Assembly: GCA_033977485.1 (NCBI GenBank)
Contig: CM066988.1
Coordinates: 31,120,001-31,184,000 of the forward strand
From: Hydrangea macrophylla
Lineage: Eukaryota; Streptophyta; Magnoliopsida; Cornales; Hydrangeaceae
DNA: 64,000 nucleotides
Direction: 5' to 3'
Under the pieces are notes generated by a model. It had not been told where the DNA came from. It made no database searches and saw nothing but the letters and a program-made list of their open reading frames with translations. Both the position numbers and the translations under genes were made by a program. Positions 25,850 through 34,213 of the stretch are shown here, piece by piece; the first letter of the stretch is position 1; every line of letters starts with the position of its first letter.

Positions 25850-26032
25850 CCAATCGATTGGGACAGAGGTCCAATCGATTGGGGGAAGTCCAATCAATTG
25901 GATCTCAAACAATGCTAATCGATTGTAAACTTTGGCAATCGATTGGTATAAAACTAATGACAATCGATTGGATAAAAGTCCAATCAATTGGGTCCCATGG
26001 CAATTGATTGGGAATTTGGGCTATCGATTGGG
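25850..26032. repeat. CAATCGATTG palindrome cluster
   Basis: Ten or so exact or one-mismatch copies of the self-complementary word CAATCGATTG, spaced about 8-20 bp. They sit next to the putative minus-strand start of an LTR-like repeat at about 26,136. Confidence 0.85.
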
Positions 26033-26136
26033 ACACCAAATTTACCAACAGAAGGGTAAGGATCATACATAAATACAGGGAACAACATCATGTTTGATAT
26101 ATTAATATATAGATGAAAATGCAGGTTATTACAATT

Positions 26137-27541
26137 TATAAGAAAATCGATGGCCTAGATCATTGCGAATCTGACGGCTAGGGACGATTCCCGCCCACAC
26201 CACCTCGCTGACTTCACCAGAAGCGACAGGTGGTCTCCCATCAGCTCGTGCACAGTAAATGCACACAGAGCCCTATCTGGTTTGCCTCCAACTGTCACAG
26301 TTCAAATCCAATCGATCCAGCTCATTCCTAATTGCCTCAGTTCACTTGCAACAAATTCAATTCAAGCTAAAAAAATTGGGTCATTCAGTAGATTATGTCA
26401 AGTATTAGCATCCTCACGTAGAAAAAATTTAAGCGTCGAGTACGCAGAAGATTTCCAAACTTGCCTCGACACAGCGCCAGCTCAAGACTTGGAAATGGGA
26501 GGCAATTGATACACCCAAAACAGTCAGAGTACCCATTTCTCTTGATCGACCATTTTGACCCAACCTACCCGAGGTCCAGGGCCAGAGGATTAAAGCAGCA
26601 TAGTCAACCAGGGACTGACAATCAACAGCCATGCCTCAGCAAGTGAAGACCCCGACCCTCAGATCTAGAAGCAGTGCTCAGATGGACTTCTCCTTAGTAG
26701 AACAGCCCTAGTTCAACTCAGCCAACTCTACAACGAGTTCTACACGGCGCAGACTCAATTACTCATAGATAAACCTCCAACAAAAGGCAACCTAATCTAG
26801 GACTACTAGGATAAGGAAACAATCACCCAATCACTCTGCTAAATCAACTAGGGCACCCTTACTTGTATTAGGAAACCATTTTCACTAAACGCTCTTATAA
26901 GGGGATCAAAAATTCACATCCTTAGCCCTAGAACATCATAGCAAGTTTCTTCCTCTCTCACTTTGTGGCTACGAAACCCTAGTCAACCAAAGTTTTCCTT
27001 AGAATCCTAGAAATAGTCATGTAAGGCAATGCCTTAATAGTTCCAGTTTCATAGTTAGATCATCAAGGTCTCCTACACTCATCTCTATAAACAGTTTTTC
27101 ATCTAGTGGAAACACTGACACACAAGCACACATGGATGTAGGCTGCTTCGTTAACAATGCCAAACCACATACAAATCTTGTCTCTTTCTCGTTACGCACT
27201 TATTTCACTTTAAACAGCACATCCGATCCGTTCAGCATAATCTGACATCATCATAAGATATAAGAAAATTATAGTTTGGTAACATTATGGTTTTCAATAT
27301 TCTATTTCTGTTGTTATTTTTCTGAGAACAAAAACTGAAAACATGACTGGTAATAATTTTTATTTTCTTTTTTGGAAAGCAACAACGAAATGGGACTAGA
27401 AAATGAATATAAAAAAGGTGAATTTTACGTTTAAAAAACAGAAATAAAAACTCCGTAACCATAGCATTACTTTGTAGGTTGAAGCTAAAAAAAGGAAAAA
27501 GAAAAAGAGTTTTGTGTGTGTGCGTTTTCATAAAAGAAAAA
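26137..27541. other. Unassigned intergenic DNA
   Basis: I see no gene, tRNA or repeat boundary that I can support. Short open frames in 26,282-26,650 and 27,017-27,199 have no recognisable motif, no agreement between strands and no codon pattern that stands out. Confidence 0.4.
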
Positions 27542-27942
27542 GGCTTAATTACAAAAAATACTCTTGAAGTTTGATTCCTATCTCATCTTAGTCCTTGTAG
27601 TTTCAATTACGTCAATTTGGTCTCTGAAGGTTTTAACTAGAAGTAATGTGATCCAAATTTCAATTCTGTAAGAAAAAATTTGACAGAATTTACTATTATT
27701 CTATGCATTGTCAAGCTTTTTAGAGGCAAAAATGGAATACCACCAATCTCCCCGTCCATTTATCAATGTAATTGTGCCAAATAGTGAGTGAATTCTGTCA
27801 ATTTTTTTGACAGAATGTGACATTTGAACATATTGCTTCTATTTAAAACTTGAAGGGACTAAATTGATGCAATTAAAATTACAATGACTAAAAGTCTAAA
27901 ATGAGAGAGACCAAACTTCAGGAGTATGTTTGAATTTAAGCC
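27542..27942. mobile_element. MITE with long terminal inverted repeats and 8-bp TSD
   Basis: A 401-bp element. The left end GGCTTAATTACAAAAAATAC and the reverse complement of the right end GGCTTAAATTCAAACATACT pair over roughly 150 bp with mismatches. Inside, the arms meet around two copies of TGACAGAATT-like sequence. The flanks are identical 8-mers AAGAAAAA (27,534-27,541 and 27,943-27,950). An 8-bp duplication fits hAT or some Mutator-like elements; no transposase is present, so it is non-autonomous. Confidence 0.8.
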
Positions 27943-27950
27943 AAGAAAAA

Positions 27951-28334
27951 AATAAACTTAGAAACCATAGCATTACTGTTTAGGTAATAGAAGCTACAAA
28001 AAGAAGTAAATTTATTTTAATTTTTCGAGTTAAAAAATCATGTTAAAAGTATATGTAGCACTTTATCTACCCTCACTTTTGGAACTCTTCATCTCCTGCT
28101 GGCATCACCAATTAAGTGGGTTCTGAACATGTATGTATATGTATTGATTACATAAAATTAAAAATAATTTTAATGGATCATATTCTTCTCTCTGTGTTTT
28201 TAAAACATCACTGACTCAAACGTGAGAATATTTTTCAATTGTATTAAAGATAATTACTGGCCTTTAGGCAGGGTTAAAACAACATCTATTTGTCTAACTT
28301 GAGCATAAACATCTACTTTCTACAAAACTTTTGA
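27951..28334. other. Unassigned intergenic DNA
   Basis: AT-rich, no recognisable gene or repeat. Confidence 0.4.
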
Positions 28335-29459
28335 GGGTAAATATCACTGACCTCCCTTTAGGTATATCAATAAATCACTAACCTCCCCGATAGTTTGAGA
28401 CAGCTACCTCCCTTGGAATGAAAATAGTGTCTTGGTGACCTCCCCTCCACTAAAGGACATTAACAGAAGTAGATGAATTCTTGTGATGTTAGCCATTTTT
28501 TTTTTTTTAGTGAAATGACGATGTTGTCCTTGATTTTGTGTAATTGACTGGTTTGTTCATTTGGTTTGTTCATTTGACAAATGTCCCCTTAATAGAAATG
28601 CAATTAGCATTACAATAACTTGATAATAATTTTATGAGTATTTCCTTCTCTCTTTTTTTGGTGAACATTTCATACACATTAATCAGTTTATCCATATTTA
28701 GTATAAAAAAAAACATATGGAGTATTGGATGTCTACATCACTTTCTCTCATGTGTTGAATTAGTTGTGAAAAACTAATAGATCGACTAAAACTAACAACG
28801 GCTTACATACTCATTTTTTTTTTATACAATTTTAGTGATAAATATCTCATTTTAAATTAGACAGGTTAAAACTCCATCCCCTTTTTTGTTTTGCTCAAAA
28901 CTCCATTATTAGAGGAACTTAACCTTATCAACTCCCCATTTAATTCACTTTTATCAAGACCAAAATGCCCCTAGACATTTGTGGAGATTCATAAGAGATA
29001 GATCGTTAGAAAAAGAGAGCAGAGGATGAATCATGACCGGCGAAGCAGTGGCTGCCGAGGTGGTGTCCGATGTAGCAGCGTTCGGTGAGGTGGTGTCCGG
29101 CAAGCGGTACCGTCAGCGAAGCAGCGGCTGGAGAGACGGTGCGTGGTGAAGTAGCAATCGACAATGTAATGGGCGGCACAACCTGGCAAGCGCTGTTGAT
29201 GCTCTTCCATTAACGATCAACCGAGCTGGTGAAATGATTGCTATTTAACGATGTTGATGAATGACAGATTTGGGAGGGTGCATACCAAAGTGACGTAGCA
29301 ATTTAATCAATGGGAAGGTAGGCTGTGTTTGGGCATTTTACTCATTAGGGCTTGTTTTGGGGTTTTAAGGCTTGTTTGGTTCAAAATAGTTAAGGTTTGT
29401 TTGGATGAATATAGTATTGAGCGGAGAAATGATTTGTGGGCATATTTTCTTATGTAAGG

Positions 29460-30600
29460 TTATGTGAAATTTCACCTAACTAGTTATAAAATTTTTAGTG
29501 AAATTTCACACGACTTTTACTTTTTACAAATTTTACTTAACCAGTTCTATGAAATTTCATATGACTTTTTTTTTCTGTTAATAGGTTATGTAAATTTTCA
29601 CATAACTTTTTTTTCCCCACAAATTTCACATACCTAGTTGTGTCAAATTTCATAAAGCTAGTTATGTGAAATTCCATGTGACTTTTTCTTTTCACAAATA
29701 TCACATAGATAGTTGTGTGAAATTTCATTTAACTTTTTTCTTTTCGTAAATTTCACATAGCTAGTAGTGGTGTGAAATTTTACATAAAAAGGTTGTGTGA
29801 AATTTCAAACAACCTTTTTTTCTTCTTTTTTTTCTTTCATTTTTTTTTTTAGGATTTTATAGCGACAATGGTATTTGCTTGATAGATCTCATTAAACAGA
29901 TTCTAAAAATATAAATTTTACAAAAAAAATGATTTTATGGATTGAAACTTTGGATTTTTAATGAACGTGGCATTACTAGTCTAAAGTTGTTGCCGAAATT
30001 TCACATAACCAGTTAGCTGAAATTTTCAAACTAGAATTTCAGATGACTAGTTATGTGAAAATTTTAAATTTTCTCACATCTTTTATGCCACAATTATTAA
30101 AAAGGTTTGCACCACATCCCCTCTCCCTCCCCGTCCACCAAGCCCCAACACTTTTTGTCACTTTTGTAGGGCTGTGTGAAATTTCACATAACTTTTCTTT
30201 TCACAAATTTCAGACACTGCTGTGAATTTCACATAACTCAGCGTTTGAAATTTCACACAACTTTTTCTCTTTTCTTGTTACAAGTTATGTGAAATTTTAG
30301 ACACTAGGGTGAATTGTGAATTTTCACGTGACTTTTCTTTTGACAAAATTTGACACAACTAGTTATGTGAAATTTCAGATGCTTTAGTAAATTTCAGATA
30401 ACTTTTTTTTTCTTTTTTCTTTTTCCTGAATTTCATAACGACAATGCTACTTATTTTATAGATCTCGCCGAATACATTCTGAAAATATAATTTTTTAAAA
30501 AAATAATTTCTAGATAGAAAGTTATGGATTTGTTTGGCTAGTGCATTTTTGTAGAGGAGTTTTCAAATTTCACATAACTGGTTATGTGAAATCTAGAGTA
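29460..30600. repeat. Degenerate palindromic array, GTGAAATTTCAC core
   Basis: Roughly twenty copies of a self-complementary unit built from TTATGTGAAATTTCACATAA, joined by T-rich or CTAGTTATG linkers. They fall in four blocks (29,460-29,815; 29,990-30,060; 30,170-30,410; 30,565-30,600). Two related non-array blocks of about 150 bp, each with ACGACAATG or GCGACAATG followed by AGATCTC, separate them at about 29,833-29,985 and 30,404-30,560. That gives a higher-order repeat of roughly 570-600 bp. Confidence 0.8.
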
Positions 30601-30689
30601 ATGACTTAGCCTAATTGAAAAAATTGTGCTCCAAGCCACGATCATAGCTATCGTTTGCACTTCGGCATCCCTCCCCTTTCCCAGGGCCC

Positions 30690-31260
30690 TACACTTATGT
30701 CTACAAATGTGGGGAACTCGATCATAAGATCGTAAAGTGTCGGAAGGCGATGAGAAATCAAAGCAAGACACTTTTAGTAGAGTAGATGGATGACATGGAG
30801 GATGACATAGAGGAAAATGAGAATTTCCCAACCTATGACATTGCTCCAAATGAGGAAATTTGGGGCAATTTGGAGGAAGAATAAGGGCTCTCTCTTATGT
30901 TTAAGAAGACTCTTTTTGCCCAAATGATGTGTTGAGGACCGATATCTTTTATACCCCTTGCAAAATTGGTGGTCGCGTATGCAACATTCTTTACAAAACG
31001 GGCAACAAGTTGCCTATCCACGTTTCATGTTGCCTATTCACATTTCATGCTTAAAGACGGTTTTTTTTTAAGGGTTTGAAGTTGTGTCCCCAATGTTCCT
31101 TAAGGGGAAAAATACTGATCGAACAACATAATTTGGGTCATTTTGGCAAGGATAGGACCCTAGAATTGTTGCAACGAATACTTTTGGCCGGGGATGATTA
31201 AAGATGCTTCAAGACGTTTTAAAAGGTTCCACAAGACCATTGTTTATAACATTGGGAAGC
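30690..31260 (+). pseudogene. Internally deleted gypsy fragment (gag-protease joined to integrase)
   Basis: The plus strand reads YKCGELDHKIVKC, a zinc knuckle lacking its first Cys. An acidic linker follows, then RTDIFYTPCKIGGRVCNIL, the start of a plant gypsy protease. About 150 bp further is LIEQHNLGHFGKDRTLELLQ, the zinc region of a gypsy integrase. The RT and RNase H between them are missing. Stops are frequent. It lies inside the long-TIR element and may be cargo or an older insertion. Confidence 0.6.
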
Positions 31261-31959
31261 CACTCTGTACAAAGTCGAAAACAACTCATCACAACTTTCG
31301 AAGCATATTCACAACGTTTTATGGCAAGTTTACAAAGTGCAAACATTTTAAAAAAAACTGAAACGTAAATCAACTTTTCAAAAGTTAATATTTTCTTAAT
31401 TTTGTTGATGACTTTAATTTTTTTTATAATTATTGTTGATATTTTTTCAATTTCGAAAAAGTAGTAGATTGACTTTTAAATTTAGTACAAAAAATTGACT
31501 AAAATATAATTATCTACAATATTAGTCACCTATCACTGAAACATGTGCGCGTGGCATAAAGTGAGTAAGCTTCTGAACCATGGCCGCACATGTGGACGAA
31601 GTGCACCTATTCCCATGATGCAATGTCGGGGGCTAATTTTGTCCAATAAATTTCTATGGAGCTTTTAGGAAAGTAAATTACGGGCTAGATGTCTCACTTG
31701 AAAAGTATCTAAGTGGGGACTTAAGACTAATTGGCCATTTTTTATGCAAATTTAACTTAGTGCACTGGGCTTTTAAGCTTAAAAAATCCACAGGGCTCCC
31801 CGTTGACCCGCACCTCGTCCCGCAGATTTTTTAGGATTAAAACCCAGTGCACTAGAGAGCCTGACCCATGCATATATATATACCCATTTAAATGTGTGTA
31901 TGTGAAAACATATATACTAGGCATGAATGAGACTCAATTTTACACCCAAATAACCTAGA

Positions 31960-32271
31960 ATTCAGTCTTCATCCAAAAGAATTGTAAGGGTTTAGCAGAC
32001 TTTTTGGTGTGTTGTTTGTCTTGACCGTGAGGAGCCCTCTGTTTTCTTTTGTATTTTGGTCTGTCTTGAATTGTTGTTTGCCTTTTTGTTTTGGCTGCCC
32101 CTTTGTTTCAGTTTTACTACTTAGGTTTGGCTTTGGCTTTTTTTGTGTGGCTTTCTTTATCACAGTCCTCCGGCTTGAGCTTCTTGTTATATGTTGGGGT
32201 ATACCCATTGTAATTTTTTACAGCCCGTTTTTGGAATTTATTTTCCATTTTTCGAAAAAAAAAAAAAAAAA
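31960..32271 (+). mobile_element. Possible LINE or retrocopy 3' end with poly(A)
   Basis: A T/G-rich stretch ends in a run of 17 A (about 32,255-32,271), preceded by TTGTAATTTTTTACAGCCCG. The form resembles the 3' end of a plant L1-type LINE or processed transcript. No reverse transcriptase is present and a target duplication was not identified. Confidence 0.3.
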
Positions 32272-32683
32272 GACTTCGTGATTGGGGGGCATAGAGAGAA
32301 CTGAAACAGATAAAGATGGAGAGAAAAAAGAATAGAGAAGAGATCAAACGCAGGAGATTATGCTCCGTGTCACCCTCTTTCATCTCTAGATCTAGTTGAT
32401 ATCCTCAATGTTACAAATTCTCTCCTAAACAGACTTCTCTTCTTCAGGGTGGAAGCAAATTACATCCCACTTGCTGGTTTATTTTGATATCTTTTACTAC
32501 AGGGTCAAGAAAGTAAAATCACAATTTCATTTAATGTCATCAACACACTGCTGTCTAAAGGGGGGAGGTCTAAGATATTTACCCAAACTACCGGGGTGGT
32601 CACTGATATATTGACACACCTCAAGGCAGTTCAGTGATATTTACCCAAACTTCTATTTTTTGATTACTATGTCATTGTTATAT

Positions 32684-32914
32684 ATATATATATTTTTTTT
32701 GATGTACTTACCTGGATGACACACGCCACACACACACGCACACACCCAATCCAAGTAGTAGGAACCCAGGAGATCGGCCCGACGGGAGCACAAGAGGCAT
32801 TCTACAAAGAAAGGAGGAATTAAATTCCTCCACTCACCCATCGGTGAGATTCGAACCCCTCCCCTCCCACAAGGAAAGAGGAGGTGATACCATTGGGCCA
32901 CTAGGGTCCTTGGT
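32684..32914 (-). mobile_element. tRNA-derived SINE, full length, 13-bp TSD
   Basis: On the minus strand the element starts ACCAAGGACCCTAGTGGCCC and contains a Pol III B box GGTTCGAATCT (32,848-32,858). It carries GTGCTCCCGTCGGGCC and ends CATCCAGGTAAGT followed by an A/TA-rich tail. It is flanked by identical 13-mers GTCATTGTTATAT (32,671-32,683 and 32,915-32,927). About 231 bp. The head looks tRNA-like; the A box is less clear than the B box. The same family recurs at 38,335. Confidence 0.85.
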
Positions 32915-32927
32915 GTCATTGTTATAT

Positions 32928-33346
32928 TTGAGAGTATTATAACCCAAAATTTTATTTTATTTTTCCAAAAAGTGATTCCCAACACATGTGGCAGTGGAAC
33001 CCTCTTCAATAATGATAGGACCACTTCAACATTAACCAATCAAAATGAAATTGGCCCACTGTCACATGTATTGGGAAATACTTTTGGGAAAAAAATTTGG
33101 AAAACATAACATTATTCTTTGATTAAATCTAACATGAAAAACTACGTTCAAAACCTATTTTACAAGGAAAAAGTGTTGAGTTTTAGGACTTCAGTCTTAT
33201 CTGAATTGGCAGACACTAACTCAACAATGTCTTAGGCAAATATTCGAATTACCCCTCTCCCACTATAAATAAAAATAAAATAAAATAAAAACAAAGTTTT
33301 GGTATTTAAGATATGAAAATGTACACAATTACGTTTAGAGTAAATT
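32928..33346. other. Unassigned intergenic DNA
   Basis: AT-rich DNA with no gene that I can support. One sequence with AAAAAATTTGG/CCAAAATTTT arms (about 32,950 and 33,090) is weakly self-complementary and could be a decayed MITE. Confidence 0.3.
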
Positions 33347-33470
33347 GAGGCACCAAAATGGTGCACCGAAATGATCGGTGCCATCCATCTCGGGAGAACC
33401 CACGCCCTACTCGTGTGGGGCCCACCGAGATGGATGGCACCGTTGATTCGGTGCACCATTTCGAAGCCTC
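33347..33470. mobile_element. 124-bp fold-back (hairpin) element
   Basis: Left arm GAGGCACCAAAATGGTGCAC...GGTGCCATCCATCTCGG and right arm (reverse complement) GAGGCTTCGAAATGGTGCAC...GGTGCCATCCATCTCGG pair over about 50-55 bp around a loop of roughly 15-20 nt. The GC-rich stem stands out from the AT-rich surroundings. It fits a small MITE or a hairpin-transcript locus; no clear target duplication. Confidence 0.6.
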
Positions 33471-34213
33471 TAGCAGTGTTATCTTTATGCGTAAACCATG
33501 CTAGTGTCCTCTATTGTGCATGGAGAGCTAGACTGCAAGATTTTTCAATAGTGTTTTGAAACAAAATTAGTTAGTCAGATCTAATAATCGCTTTTGGTTG
33601 TATTTACATTTTTGTGTTTTCAATTTTGTCTTTTAGAGTGTTTCTCAATACTTTTTATGTTATTCCTACGAGTATTTAAGCCATTATAGAAATAAAACCT
33701 CAAGTATTCGATACACAGGAGGGATTGAGAGGATGACCGCCCCCCAATATTTTAAGAAATTATTCGGTTCCCCTCTAAACTAGATTCTGGATTCGTTCCT
33801 GCAGATTACCACAATGAAAGTTTCTAAAAACTACTGGTCTCGAATAATTAATAACAAAACAAAGATTATTAAAAACAAAAAAAAGATTAATCAATAGACT
33901 TAGCTAATTTGCATTTTGCATACATTATCCTTAACCGAAGAAACATCCTTCAAGCCATTGCTCCAAACACAAATTACATGTATTACAATGAAAGAATATA
34001 AATGACAAATCCAGAATAAAGAACCCCAACCGGAACACCACCAAAAAAATAATAATAATTTATGACCTTATCAAGACTGCATTATACTTTCCCCATGTGT
34101 AATTGGGTAGAAAATAGATAATCTAAAGAAAACAAAAAAAATTAAAGAATTTAGGCCAATAAGAGCATGTTTAATACCTATCAAATATGGAGCAAAAAAA
34201 GTAGTTATGTCAC
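33471..34213. other. 3' flank of the receptor kinase gene
   Basis: Noncoding and AT-rich; should contain the 3'UTR of the minus-strand gene. I see no strong AATAAA signal in the expected orientation and no other gene. Confidence 0.5.

Larger units (their letters stand above)
22738..26136 (-). mobile_element. LTR-like repeats, probably one or two nested solo LTRs
   Basis: No coding sequence. Two minus-strand LTR-like starts are visible, TGTAATAACCTGC (at about 26,136) and TGTAACACATGC (at about 24,921); TGTAACA-type starts are common in plant Del/Tekay LTRs. A minus-strand TATAAATA is at about 24,639-24,646. Contents include a (GT)n microsatellite at 24,316-24,371, words with a CTCGAG core (23,830; 24,080-24,140), related AGCGCTC words (24,700-24,765) and a degenerate repeat with core CTTTTAAGAACATATTA (25,200-25,540). 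A CAATCGATTG cluster is at 25,850-26,032. Left boundaries and target duplications are not resolved. Confidence 0.4.
28335..32652. mobile_element. Long-TIR (Mutator-like) non-autonomous element, about 4.3 kb
   Basis: The left end GGGTAAATATCACTGACCTC (about 28,335-28,465) and the reverse complement of the right end GGGTAAATATCACTGAACTG (about 32,555-32,652) form a diverged terminal inverted repeat of about 100-130 bp. Flanking 8-mers AAACTTTT and AAACTTCT resemble a target duplication but are offset by a few bases, so the exact ends are uncertain. No transposase is visible. The interior holds a palindromic AAATTT array (29,460-30,600), gypsy fragments (30,690-31,260) and a probable poly(A)-ended retrocopy (about 31,960-32,271). 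Long TIRs with scrambled cargo fit a Mutator-like non-autonomous element. Confidence 0.5.

Noticed and set aside
25850..26032. CRISPR array suggested by spaced short repeats
   Set aside because: Repeats are 10-bp palindromes with 8-20 bp irregular spacers in a plant nuclear genome; no cas genes.
27534..27950. Assigning the MITE to a named superfamily
   Set aside because: The 8-bp duplication suggests hAT, but it is A-rich and the TIR is also compatible with Mutator-like elements; not decided.
32842..32862. tRNA gene suggested by a Pol III B box
   Set aside because: No cloverleaf or anticodon arm; it belongs to a SINE with a 13-bp target duplication.
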